A stretch of 30,081 nt of DNA from a virus: the IMG/VR virus record IMGVR_UViG_3300002488_000042, positions 1 through 30,081 of that record; one strand, given 5' to 3'. Below the pieces are notes generated by a model. The model was not told the origin of the DNA, made no database searches, and saw nothing but the letters and a program-made list of their open reading frames with translations. A program made the translations under genes and the position numbers. Position 1 is the first letter of the stretch. Each line of letters starts with the position of its first letter. Shown here piece by piece: positions 6,111-14,657 of this stretch.

Positions 6111-7393
6111 TGGCAAGTACATTTGTAAACAATTTGAGACTCGAAGAAATGAATACTGGCGAGCAGTCAGGACAATGGGGTACTAAAACCAACACAAACT
6201 TAGAACTTATAGGTGAGGCTTTAGGTTTTGGCACGGAGGCCATAACTAATAACGCTAATACTCATGCAACGACAGTGGCAGATGCAACTTCTGATGCAGG
6301 AAGAGCAATATATATCTCATATACTGGAGCTTTGGATTCTGATTGCACCATTACTATAGGTCCAGACACCATGAAACGAGTTCATATAATAAAAAATGCA
6401 ACTACCGATAGTGGTAGTTCAGGTCCATATAATATTCTTATAAAACAAGGATCAGGTGCTGGAGCAGCAGTCACCATACCAAACGGAGATACTAAAATTG
6501 TTTCATTAGATGGTGGTGGCAGTGGTGCTATAGTTACAGATGTTTTAGATTCATTAAGTGTAATTGATCTAAAAGTGCAAGATGACCTTACAGTATCAGA
6601 TGATTTATTATTATCTAGTGATAGTGCTGTAGTCAAGTTTGGTGCAGATGCAGACACTACCTTAACACATACAGATGGCACTGGACTTACTTTAAATGGC
6701 ACAAATAAACTTACGTTTGGTGATACAGCTAGTTTTGTACATCAAAGCTCAGATGGTGTTTTGACAGTAGATGGTGAAGCAACTATTGATTTAAATGCCT
6801 CAACGGCAGTTCTTATAAGTAATGATTTAAAATTAGATAGTGATGCAGCAGTGTTAGGTTTTGGTGTTAACAACGATGTAACTTTAACTCATGTGCATGA
6901 CACTGCTTTATTATTAAATGACGCAATAAAAATGACTTTTAGAGATAGTGCTTTGTCTGTAAGTTCAAGCACAGATGGACAACTTGATGTAGATGCAGAT
7001 ACAGAGGTAGAAATTACTGCACCCACAATAGACCTAACTGCATCAACTAAGGTTACAGTTAGTAACGATGTTGAGGTTACTGGCAGATCTGTAGGTGTAA
7101 CAGTTACGGCAGAAAACGATGGTAGTTTTGATTTAGCAGTTGGCAATGATTTTACTTGCACCACCACTGGTAATACAGAAATAACATTTAGTAATGCTGC
7201 TGCTGGACAATCTGGTAACATTAAGTTTGTAAATGGTGGTAATCATACAATAACTGCAAATGCACTTGTTGCAATAAACGCAGATGTATTAACCACGATA
7301 TCTGCAAGTGGAACATATCATTTAGCTTATTTTTGTACAGCAGCAAGTGGAAGCAACACTATTTTAGTTTCAGCATCGGCAATATTAACATAA
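6110..7393 (+). CDS. Tail fibre-like protein with beta repeats (427 aa)
   Basis: The N-terminus (TFVNNLRLEEMNTGEQSGQW GTKTNTNLELIGEALG) is a conserved phage fibre attachment-like segment. From about residue 155 the protein becomes repetitive: a unit beginning near residue 163 (LLLSSDSAVVKFGADADTTL THTDGTGLTLN) recurs near residue 237 (LKLDSDAAVLGFGVNNDVTL THVHDTALLLN), a period of about 74 residues. Such DxAVLxFG...TLTH...LxLN units are known from cyanophage fibre proteins and suggest a trimeric beta shaft. It likely forms part of the host-recognition apparatus. The ATG shares one base with the upstream stop. Confidence 0.75.
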   Translation: MASTFVNNLRLEEMNTGEQSGQWGTKTNTNLELIGEALGFGTEAITNNANTHATTVADATSDAGRAIYISYTGALDSDCTITIGPDTMKRVHIIKNATTDSGSSGPYNILIKQGSGAGAAVTIPNGDTKIVSLDGGGSGAIVTDVLDSLSVIDLKVQDDLTVSDDLLLSSDSAVVKFGADADTTLTHTDGTGLTLNGTNKLTFGDTASFVHQSSDGVLTVDGEATIDLNASTAVLISNDLKLDSDAAVLGFGVNNDVTLTHVHDTALLLNDAIKMTFRDSALSVSSSTDGQLDVDADTEVEITAPTIDLTASTKVTVSNDVEVTGRSVGVTVTAENDGSFDLAVGNDFTCTTTGNTEITFSNAAAGQSGNIKFVNGGNHTITANALVAINADVLTTISASGTYHLAYFCTAASGSNTILVSASAILT

Positions 7394-7402
7394 GGTTGAT
7401 TT

Positions 7403-9955
7403 ATGAGTATAATAAAAGCAAATGGTGCAGGAGATCAAGACACAGGGTTCTATAATGGTGTAGCAACTCAATCAGTCAGATTTAATGGTGCGGCTGAACA
7501 CACCACTTTGAAACGTACAATAGGAAGTAGTGGTGGCAGCAGAAGAAAAGCTGTTTATAGTTGGTGGATGAAAGGTGAACTAGACACTGGATCTCCATAT
7601 TTTTGGTCTAAAGGTACAGGTGGTGGTGTAGCTGATATATTATCATTTAGTCTTGGAAATGAGAAAATTCAAGTATTAGAGTATGTTGGAGACAGTAATA
7701 CAATGAATTTAACCACTAATAGATTATTTAGAGACTATAATGCGTGGTATCACATAGTTCTTGCTTTTGATTCTACTCAAGCGACTGCATCTAATAGACT
7801 TTTACTGTATGTAAATGGTATTCAAGAAACATCGTTTGCAACTGCTAGTTATGTAAGTCAAAATCACGATCATGTGTTTGGTTGGTATCAAACTGGTAAT
7901 GCAGGATCAACGATTGAAAGAATTGCCGCTTACGAAGGTACATATTACAGTGGTGATACAGATGGTGATCCTAATTCAAGATTTAATGGTTATATGTCTG
8001 AATGGAATCATATAGATGGATTATCATTTTTTTCTGATACAAGTGGAACAGCAAACACCTCTTTTAATATAAACTCTTTTGGTGAATTTAAAAATGGAAT
8101 CTGGATACCTATAAAATATACTGGTTCTTATGGCAATGAGGGTTGGAGACTAGAATTTAAAGAAACTGGAGTTGGCACTGCATCATCTAGTACAATAGGT
8201 GCTGATACTAGTGGTAATACTAATCATTGGACATCAACTGGTTTAGCCGCAGAAGATTGTAATTTACCAGATAGTCCAGAAAACAGTTTTGCAACAATGA
8301 ATCATTTAGTTAATGGTTACGCAAACAATATGACTATGAGAGAAGGCAACTTGGCATTGATTCCGACAAATGTTGGCTCATCATACACTGTTGCTCTTGG
8401 TAATTTTTTAATGTCATCTGGAAAATGGTATTTTGAAGCCACTTGTGCAGATTGGAATAACTATTGTATGGTAGGAATTGCGAGGGAAACTACTGATATT
8501 TCAAGTTCAGGAACTGCCTATGGTCAAACTGGTGTAATTGCTTATGGAACTCAAGGTGAAGTTTATAATGAAAGTGCGAGTTCAAGTGGCTCATATACAG
8601 ATTTTCTTGACCAAGAAGTTATAGGTGTCGCAGTTGATATGGATTCAAGTACAAGAACAGTAAAATTTTATAATAACAATTCTTTAATAGCTACGTTCAA
8701 TTTAAGTTCTGCTTTTGATGGTTTAGGTGTTGTTCCTCTTGTAAGTATAGGACCCAGTTTAACAGTAAAAATGAATTTTGGTGCTGACTCTTCTTTTAGT
8801 GGCACTAAAACAAGTGGTTCAAATGAAGCTCAGGATGGGAATGGAATTGGCGATTTTTTCTATGCACCACCATCAGGATATCTTGCTTGTTGCACGACAA
8901 ACCTTGCAGAGCCAACTCTGGGCCCGAATTCTGATAATAATACAACTGATTTTTTTACAACAACTTATTATGCAGGAACTAATGATGCAACAAGAACTTT
9001 TGATCTAGGCTTTGTAAGTGATTGGGCTTGGTTTAAAGCAGATTCAAGTGGTTATGGGCATCAGTTATATGATAGTTCAAGAGGTGTACAAAAGTATTTA
9101 CTCAGTAACACAACTGGAGCAGAAGTAACAAATTCAGAGGGAGTCCTTGATTTTGATGATAGTGGTAATCTTTTAAAAATAGGAACTGATGCTTTTTTAA
9201 ATGAAAGTGGCACAAGTGTTTCTTTATGGACTTGGAGAATAAATGGTGGAACTACAGCAACAAATTCAAATGGATCAGCAAATTCAACAGTACAAGTAAA
9301 TACAACTGTAGGAATGTCGCTAGTTTTATATACTGGTAATTCAACTGGATCAGGATCAGAACAAACTATTGGTCATGGTTTAGGTGCTATACCTGACGTA
9401 ATAATGTTTAAAAGTAGAACTTATGCTAGTCAGAATTGGTATATTCATCACAAAGGATTAGCTAATGGAGTAACAACTCATGTAGAATTAGATACTAATG
9501 ATCTAGAACATGGTGATGCTGATTATATGAATGAAGTAGCTCCAACTTCATCTGTTTTTAGTTTAGGACATAACTATACAACTAATAAAAGTGGAGAATC
9601 ATATATAGCTTATTGTTTCAAGAGTGTTGAAGGTTATTCAAAGTATGGTAGTTTTATTGGAAACGGCTCTACAGATGGTACGTTTGTCTATTTAGGATTC
9701 AGACCCCAACTCATCATAGCCAAATGTAGTAGTCATTCAGGTTCTTGGCATATGGTAGATGCAACTAGAGACTATAATCCAATTGGATATTACAATACTG
9801 ATAATGCTGATGCTTATGGAGACTATGCTCACTATGACATTTTATCAAATGGATTTAAAGTAAGAGATAATGGCTCAGAGAGTAACAGAGATGGAGGCAC
9901 ATTTATCTACATGGCTTGGGCGAATAGTCCTTTTAAGTACGCAAACGCAAGATAG
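7403..9955 (+). CDS. Large tail fibre/spike protein with LamG-like, SPRY and repeated C-terminal modules (850 aa)
   Basis: Residues about 20-215 look like a concanavalin/LamG-like fold (VYSWWMKGEL, WYHIVLAFDS, LLLYVNGIQETSF). Residues about 316-460 match a SPRY domain (GKWYFEAT, MVGIARE, GVIAYGTQGEVYNE, GVAVDMDSSTRTVKFYNN). The last 340 residues contain three related modules: DLGFVSDWAWFKADSSGYGH, GLGAIPDVIMFKSRTYASQN and LGFRPQLIIAKCSSHSG, each followed by a Trp or Tyr and an acidic motif; I recall this as DUF7483-like. The architecture is typical of marine phage adhesins that bind host surface glycans or proteins. There is no visible hydrolase motif. Confidence 0.75.
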   Translation: MSIIKANGAGDQDTGFYNGVATQSVRFNGAAEHTTLKRTIGSSGGSRRKAVYSWWMKGELDTGSPYFWSKGTGGGVADILSFSLGNEKIQVLEYVGDSNTMNLTTNRLFRDYNAWYHIVLAFDSTQATASNRLLLYVNGIQETSFATASYVSQNHDHVFGWYQTGNAGSTIERIAAYEGTYYSGDTDGDPNSRFNGYMSEWNHIDGLSFFSDTSGTANTSFNINSFGEFKNGIWIPIKYTGSYGNEGWRLEFKETGVGTASSSTIGADTSGNTNHWTSTGLAAEDCNLPDSPENSFATMNHLVNGYANNMTMREGNLALIPTNVGSSYTVALGNFLMSSGKWYFEATCADWNNYCMVGIARETTDISSSGTAYGQTGVIAYGTQGEVYNESASSSGSYTDFLDQEVIGVAVDMDSSTRTVKFYNNNSLIATFNLSSAFDGLGVVPLVSIGPSLTVKMNFGADSSFSGTKTSGSNEAQDGNGIGDFFYAPPSGYLACCTTNLAEPTLGPNSDNNTTDFFTTTYYAGTNDATRTFDLGFVSDWAWFKADSSGYGHQLYDSSRGVQKYLLSNTTGAEVTNSEGVLDFDDSGNLLKIGTDAFLNESGTSVSLWTWRINGGTTATNSNGSANSTVQVNTTVGMSLVLYTGNSTGSGSEQTIGHGLGAIPDVIMFKSRTYASQNWYIHHKGLANGVTTHVELDTNDLEHGDADYMNEVAPTSSVFSLGHNYTTNKSGESYIAYCFKSVEGYSKYGSFIGNGSTDGTFVYLGFRPQLIIAKCSSHSGSWHMVDATRDYNPIGYYNTDNADAYGDYAHYDILSNGFKVRDNGSESNRDGGTFIYMAWANSPFKYANAR

Positions 9956-9964
9956 GAGAAAACA

Positions 9965-10519
9965 ATGGCTTGGAAACACAATGGAAGAATTATACAAGTA
10001 GGTAAAGCATGGGTGAGTGATGATAACACTAAATATCCAAGACAATGGAATAATCTTACTGATTCAGAGAAAAAATCTGCTGGACTTGTTTGGGAAGATG
10101 ACCCAGTAGTAGAGACTTTTGATGAAAGATTTTACAAATCAAAAGATGTTGAGAAAAAACTTGCAGATGAAAACGTAGTTGATGCTGATGGTAAGGCAGT
10201 TATTGATATAAGAACAGGCAAACAAGCAGTTGATCTTGGTCTTAAATCTATATGGATTAAAAAAACAAAAGACCAAACTAACTATTTACTTTCTTTTTCA
10301 GACTGGGAAGTTACGAGAAAAGCCGAAAAAGGAACTGCGATAGCTAGTGCAACATCTACATATAGAGATAAAGTTAGAACTGCTTGTGATACAATAGAAA
10401 CAAAAATTAATAATTGTAGTAACTTAAATGAATTTAAAGCCTTGTTTGATGTGCCAGTAGACAGTGATGGTAAAGTAACAGGTAATCCACCTATATATGA
10501 TTTTCCTGATGAGGTTTAA
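9965..10519 (+). CDS. Tail fibre chaperone-like / DUF4376-type protein (184 aa)
   Basis: The C-terminal region follows the pattern of phage fibre assembly chaperones and DUF4376 proteins: 'LLSFSDWEVTRKAEKGTAIA' then 'TYRDKVRTACDTIETKINNC' and 'LNEFKALFDVP'. The N-terminal half (WKHNGRIIQVGKAWVSDDNT KYPRQWNNLTDSEKKSAGL) is the usual short strand-rich head of such proteins. Its position directly after two fibre genes supports a role in folding or trimerising them, or as a fibre-associated virion part. AGGAG lies six bases before the ATG. Confidence 0.7.
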   Translation: MAWKHNGRIIQVGKAWVSDDNTKYPRQWNNLTDSEKKSAGLVWEDDPVVETFDERFYKSKDVEKKLADENVVDADGKAVIDIRTGKQAVDLGLKSIWIKKTKDQTNYLLSFSDWEVTRKAEKGTAIASATSTYRDKVRTACDTIETKINNCSNLNEFKALFDVPVDSDGKVTGNPPIYDFPDEV

Positions 10520-10521
10520 TA

Positions 10522-11100
10522 ATGCCCATAACGTCTTTAAAGTTCAGACCCGGCATAAACAAAGAAACAACATCTTATTCTAACAAAGGTGGTTGGAATG
10601 ATTGCGATCTTGTTCGTTTTCGTTTTGGATATCCAGAAAAGTTAGGTGGTTGGGAAAAATATTCAATAGTAACTTTTTTAGGGTCATCAAGATCACTTCA
10701 TGCTTGGGCAAATCTTCAAGGCAATAGTTATCTTGGTATAGGCACGGAAATAAAGTTTTATATTGAAGAATCACAAGGTTATAACGACATCACGCCACTT
10801 AGACGTAAAGTAGTAAATGGTGTAACTGTCTTTGATTTAGGTGGTTTAGCAGTTACATCTGTTGTATCTGGAAATGCAGGAACTGGTCAAATAGGAACTG
10901 TTATTGTTCTTGGCTCACAAGATGTTCCTGTCTTAGCAAGAAATCCAGACTCTGGGGAACTTTCAATAGCAACTGGAGAAGTGGGTACAGTTACAATAGA
11001 TATTCCACCAACTACTGCTAATTTAGCTATGACAACGGCAGTAGGTAATGTAACTGTATCTATAACCAATGAATCAACTGTCAGTGTAGGTGGCTCTTAA
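10522..11100 (+). CDS. Tail nozzle/stabilisation protein, N-terminal part of a split gene (192 aa)
   Basis: Residues 1-95 (SLKFRPGINKETTSYSNKGG W, LVRFRFGYPEKLGGWEKY, GTEIKFYIEESQGYNDITPL) are the usual start of a nozzle-type (P22 gp10-like) protein that, as I recall, normally runs on as one chain of about 600-700 residues. Here about 95 further residues rich in Gly/Val/Thr with GTVTV-like repeats (IGTVIVLG, VGTVTIDIP, VGNVTVSI) follow, and the frame ends in TAA at 11098-11100. One base later an ATG opens the rest of the protein in another frame. The extra stretch looks like an inserted beta-repeat module that splits the gene. Confidence 0.7.
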   Translation: MPITSLKFRPGINKETTSYSNKGGWNDCDLVRFRFGYPEKLGGWEKYSIVTFLGSSRSLHAWANLQGNSYLGIGTEIKFYIEESQGYNDITPLRRKVVNGVTVFDLGGLAVTSVVSGNAGTGQIGTVIVLGSQDVPVLARNPDSGELSIATGEVGTVTIDIPPTTANLAMTTAVGNVTVSITNESTVSVGGS

Positions 11101-11101
11101 T

Positions 11102-12643
11102 ATGGCAATAACTTTTACATCTGCAACTGATAGCACAAGTGTTACTGTAAATGATTCCTCTCATGGAGCTATAGCAGGAGATTTTGTAACTTTTAGTAAT
11201 GCGGCTACAGGCAACTCGTCTTTAAATACTCAATTAAATAATGAGTTTTCTATAACATTAGTTACTGATTCAAACAGTTACGTTATTACTTTAAGTTCTA
11301 ATGCCGCTGCTGCTTTATCTAGTGCTGGTTCAGCAGATGCAGAATATCAACTTAATGTGGGAATAAATACTGTTGTGCCTGGAGATGGATGGGGTGCAGG
11401 TACTTGGGGAGCAGATGGATGGGGTTCTGCTTCAGGTGAAACTGCTGGTGGTGGTACTTTGCGTTTATGGTCGCAAGATAATTTTGGCGAAGATTTAATA
11501 TTTAATCAGAGAGATGGTTTTGTTTTTTATTGGGACAAAACTCTTGGAACTAGTGCAAGAGCAAAAAATTTGATTGAATTGTCAGATGCTGCACCGACTA
11601 AGTCTCGTAAAGTAATTGTATCTGAAAGAGATCGTCATGTAATTTGTTTTGGTGCAAATCCTATAGGTGAGGCAGTTCAAGACAGATTGCTTGTTCGTTT
11701 TAGTTCACAAGAAAATCCATTTTTATGGACACCAACAGCTACAAATACTGCTGGTGATTTAAGAATTGGCTCTGGATCAGAAATTATTACTGCCGTAAAA
11801 ACCAGACGAGAGATGATTGTTTTAACAGATTCATCTGTGCATAGTATGCAATTTATAGGACCTCCATTTACTTTTGGTATTAATCAATTAGCGAGTGCCA
11901 TAACAGTTAGAGGTTTTAATTCAGCAGTTGCGGTAGGTGATAGTGTATTTTGGATGGGATATGATAGATTTTATGTTTATGATGGTCGTGTTCAAGTAAT
12001 TCCTTGTTCTGTAAGAGATCATGTGTTTAAAGATTTTAATGAAACACAATCTGATAAAGTTTATGCAGGTATAAATTCAGCTTTTGGTGAAGTGTTTTGG
12101 TTTTATCCATCTGAAACTAATTCTGGTGCTAATGGTGGTACAGATGAAAATGACAGATATGTAGTGTACAACTACGATCAAAAAATATGGTATGTAGGTA
12201 ATCTTGCAAGATCATCTTGGGTAGATAGAGGTGTTTATCAATATCCTATGGCTACAGATTCTAATCTTGTATACAACCATGAAAAAGGCAATGATAATGA
12301 TGGCACTGCATTTACATCATTTATTGAGTCAAGTCCGATTGACATACAAGATGGAGATCAATTTGTGTTTTTAAGAAGAATGATACCAGATGTTAGTTTC
12401 GATAATAGTGATACTGGAATTAGCAATGACAACAAACAAGCGATATTCTCATTGAAAGCACAAAGAAGTCCCGCAGGTGGATTTATCAAAACATCCACAA
12501 ATACTGTAACTTCTTCTACACAATTAAATCATCTAAGATTGCGTGGAAGATCTTTTGGATTAAGAGTCGAGAGTACAACGCAAGGTGTTAATTGGAGATT
12601 AGGAACAAATAGGGTTGATATAAGAGCGGATGGTGACAGATGA
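11102..12643 (+). CDS. Tail nozzle/stabilisation protein, C-terminal part of a split gene (513 aa)
   Basis: The start is placed at ATG 11102, one base after the stop of the N-terminal part (TAATATG), a layout suited to reinitiation; a GTG at 11090 is the other in-frame option. The first residues (MAITFTSATDSTSVTVNDSS HGAIAGDFVTF) match what in relatives follows directly after the ..DITPLR segment of the same chain. Next come a Trp/Gly motif (GWGAGTWGADGWG) and 'TLRLWSQDNFGEDLIFNQRD', then a beta-propeller-like body (FRFSS-, VILTDSSVHSMQFIG-, FWMGYDRFYVYDG-type strands). This is the DNA exit nozzle of podovirus tails by family knowledge. Both parts are probably needed for one virion component. 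Confidence 0.75.
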   Translation: MAITFTSATDSTSVTVNDSSHGAIAGDFVTFSNAATGNSSLNTQLNNEFSITLVTDSNSYVITLSSNAAAALSSAGSADAEYQLNVGINTVVPGDGWGAGTWGADGWGSASGETAGGGTLRLWSQDNFGEDLIFNQRDGFVFYWDKTLGTSARAKNLIELSDAAPTKSRKVIVSERDRHVICFGANPIGEAVQDRLLVRFSSQENPFLWTPTATNTAGDLRIGSGSEIITAVKTRREMIVLTDSSVHSMQFIGPPFTFGINQLASAITVRGFNSAVAVGDSVFWMGYDRFYVYDGRVQVIPCSVRDHVFKDFNETQSDKVYAGINSAFGEVFWFYPSETNSGANGGTDENDRYVVYNYDQKIWYVGNLARSSWVDRGVYQYPMATDSNLVYNHEKGNDNDGTAFTSFIESSPIDIQDGDQFVFLRRMIPDVSFDNSDTGISNDNKQAIFSLKAQRSPAGGFIKTSTNTVTSSTQLNHLRLRGRSFGLRVESTTQGVNWRLGTNRVDIRADGDR

Positions 12644-12867
12644 GTAGACAATTAGTACCACCAAATTTTTCTTTGCCACCAGATGAATATGATGTGCAGT
12701 ATTTTAACGAAATGGTTAGAAGTTTGAGTCAACTTGTAACACAATTGCAAAATCCTGGAGAGCTAAGAGGTACTAAGATTACTTTGACGGATTTGCCTAC
12801 AAGTGATACAGATTTAGAGGTAGGTGCTTTATTTAACGATAATGGGACTATAAAAGTTAAGACATAG
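12640..12867 (+). CDS. Small conserved protein following the nozzle gene (75 aa)
   Basis: Residues 1-20 (SRQLVPPNFSLPPDEYDVQY) and the helix 'FNEMVRSLSQLVTQLQNPGE' match a short phage protein that I recall directly downstream of the nozzle gene in many marine podoviruses, followed by a C-terminal 'LEVGALFNDNGTIKVKT'. Function is unknown; the synteny suggests a small tail or needle component. The ATG overlaps the nozzle stop by four bases. Confidence 0.75.
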   Translation: MSRQLVPPNFSLPPDEYDVQYFNEMVRSLSQLVTQLQNPGELRGTKITLTDLPTSDTDLEVGALFNDNGTIKVKT

Positions 12868-12899
12868 ACGAATAAATAAAATTGAGGTAAGATAATTAC

Positions 12900-13727
12900 A
12901 TGAGTTTAGGTGATTTATTAAAAAACTTAGCTCCGATAGCTATAAGTGCATTTGCTGGACCTGCAGTAGGTCAAGGCATTGGTCAATTATTTGGAACCTC
13001 TGCAATGAATCCTTTTATTTCAAGAGCACTAACTGGTGCGGTCACATCAAAGCTAATGGGTGGTAAAAGTAAAGATGCTGTTAGAAACGCTCTACTTGCT
13101 GGTGTTGGCGGCATGGCTTTTGATAATTTTACTGGACAAGAAAATATTGCGTCAGACGTTGCAAATACACAAAACGTAAGAAGATCACTTGATCAAGGAA
13201 TATCTCGTAATCAAGCAATTGATGAAGTGGCAAAAAATGCATCACTGCCAACCGAACAAGCAACAAAAAAAATAGCAGAGGCTTTTAAACCCAAAACATT
13301 TAGTGGTGAGTTGTTACAAGCTGCTGGAGTGGGCGAAGATAATTTGTTGGCTCGTCTTCTAAATACAAGAATGGGCGAGGGTTTGACTGCAGGATTACTT
13401 GCACAATTACTTGCTGGAGATGATGAGGAAGATACAAGAAGAGAGTTTGAAAGAAGACCATTTGGACAAGGAGGGCCAGGAGGTCAACTTGGTGGTATTA
13501 GGTTTGCCGCGGATGGAGGTCCTAGTGATCCTATGAGTTTTCCTAGAAGAAATGGTGGAATAGACCCATCAGAGGGTTCTGGAACAAAAGATGATGTTCC
13601 AGCTATGTTAATGGCTGGAGAATTTGTCTTAACTAAGGATGCCGTAAAAGGTTTAGGTGATGGCAATCAACGTAGAGGAATACAAAGAGCCTATAATATG
13701 ATGGATAACTTGGAGGCTAGAGCATAA
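12900..13727 (+). CDS. Internal virion-type protein with conserved C-terminal GEFVLTKDAV motif (275 aa)
   Basis: The N-terminus is hydrophobic and Gly/Ala-rich (IAISAFAGPAVGQGIGQLFG, LLAGVGGMAFDNF), suggesting membrane interaction. The middle is helical and charged. The C-terminus, about residues 220-275, carries a strongly recognisable block: 'GSGTKDDVPAMLMAGEFVLT KDAVKGLGDGNQRRG' followed by 'AYNMMDNLEAR'. I recall this block in ejection or tape-measure-like proteins of many marine phages. Upstream there is a 32-base gap with GAGGT before the ATG. Likely an internal or ejected virion protein. Confidence 0.7.
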   Translation: MSLGDLLKNLAPIAISAFAGPAVGQGIGQLFGTSAMNPFISRALTGAVTSKLMGGKSKDAVRNALLAGVGGMAFDNFTGQENIASDVANTQNVRRSLDQGISRNQAIDEVAKNASLPTEQATKKIAEAFKPKTFSGELLQAAGVGEDNLLARLLNTRMGEGLTAGLLAQLLAGDDEEDTRREFERRPFGQGGPGGQLGGIRFAADGGPSDPMSFPRRNGGIDPSEGSGTKDDVPAMLMAGEFVLTKDAVKGLGDGNQRRGIQRAYNMMDNLEARA

Positions 13728-14656
13728 TGGCAGTGCAAACAGTTGAAAATATACAAAGATTACCACCATTTTTAGAGGGTTTGCAAAAACGTCTCTTACA
13801 AACTGGTTTTGGAACTTTTGATGGAGCAACACAAACTGCTCCGGGATTATTAGATAGACCTTTAGGATTGCCTGGATTTCAAATTGCAGGAGCAGATCCT
13901 TTACAAGATAAAGCCACGCAACTTGGCGAACAGATGGTTGGAGCTTATCAACCTTTTTTAAGAGGTGCGGCAGATCAATCACTAGCAGCACAACAAGCTT
14001 TAACTAGTGGTTTAGGTTTTTTACAACCTGAATCAATTAAAAGATTTCAAGATCCATTTCAAGAGCAAGTTATTGATGTGGCAATGCGTCAACTTAACAG
14101 ACAAGCCGACATGAGAAGAGCAGGAGCAGATGCCGCCGCGGTGAGATCTGGTGCTTTTGGTGGATCAAGAGAGGGTGTGCAGAGAGCAGAAACAGAGAGA
14201 GGTTTGCAACAAGTTAAAGGTGACACTTTGTCAAGACTGTTATCACAAGGCTTTGGACAGGCTCTCAAAGCGTCACAAGATGCAGGAAGATTGTCTGGTG
14301 GTATTGGTCAAGCATTTGGAACATTAGCAGGCACAACAAGTGATTTAGGGCGTTTACAACAAGCTTTAGGTCAAGCAGATGTATCACAATTATCACAGTT
14401 GGGTGCTTTAAGGCAAAGACAACAACAAGCAGGACTTGATGCACAAAGAGCTAACTTAATGCAACAAGCACAAGAGCCTTTTACAAGATTGCAAATTGGT
14501 CAAAATTTATTACAAGGTATGCCAAGTGCAAGTATTCCATCTACATTTCAACAAGCTACAACGCCAGGTGCAAATCCATTTTTACAAGGTGTAGGTGCAT
14601 ATACAACATTATCACAAATAGCACCATTTGGTGGTGCTACAGCTACAAGAGGCTAA
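13727..14656 (+). CDS. Ala/Gln-rich internal virion (ejection) protein (309 aa)
   Basis: The protein is helical and very rich in Gln, Ala and Gly. Residues around 105-165 carry 'FQDPFQEQVIDVAMRQLNRQ ADMRRAGADAAAVRSGAFGG SREGVQRAE', a pattern I know from phage internal or DNA-transfer proteins (…AGAFGGSRxxVxxAE…). Long Gln-rich helices (LRQRQQQAGLDAQRANLMQQ) suggest coiled-coil packing. It shares one base with the upstream stop, and the next ATG follows two bases after its TAA. Likely packaged in the head and injected with DNA. Confidence 0.7.
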   Translation: MAVQTVENIQRLPPFLEGLQKRLLQTGFGTFDGATQTAPGLLDRPLGLPGFQIAGADPLQDKATQLGEQMVGAYQPFLRGAADQSLAAQQALTSGLGFLQPESIKRFQDPFQEQVIDVAMRQLNRQADMRRAGADAAAVRSGAFGGSREGVQRAETERGLQQVKGDTLSRLLSQGFGQALKASQDAGRLSGGIGQAFGTLAGTTSDLGRLQQALGQADVSQLSQLGALRQRQQQAGLDAQRANLMQQAQEPFTRLQIGQNLLQGMPSASIPSTFQQATTPGANPFLQGVGAYTTLSQIAPFGGATATRG

Positions 14657-14657
14657 G

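Noticed and set aside
11086-11104. Programmed +1 ribosomal frameshift joining the nozzle parts
   Set aside because: No good slippery codon pair is seen before the TAA, and the second frame is closed by TAG at 11087. Reinitiation at ATG 11102 is simpler, though not proven.
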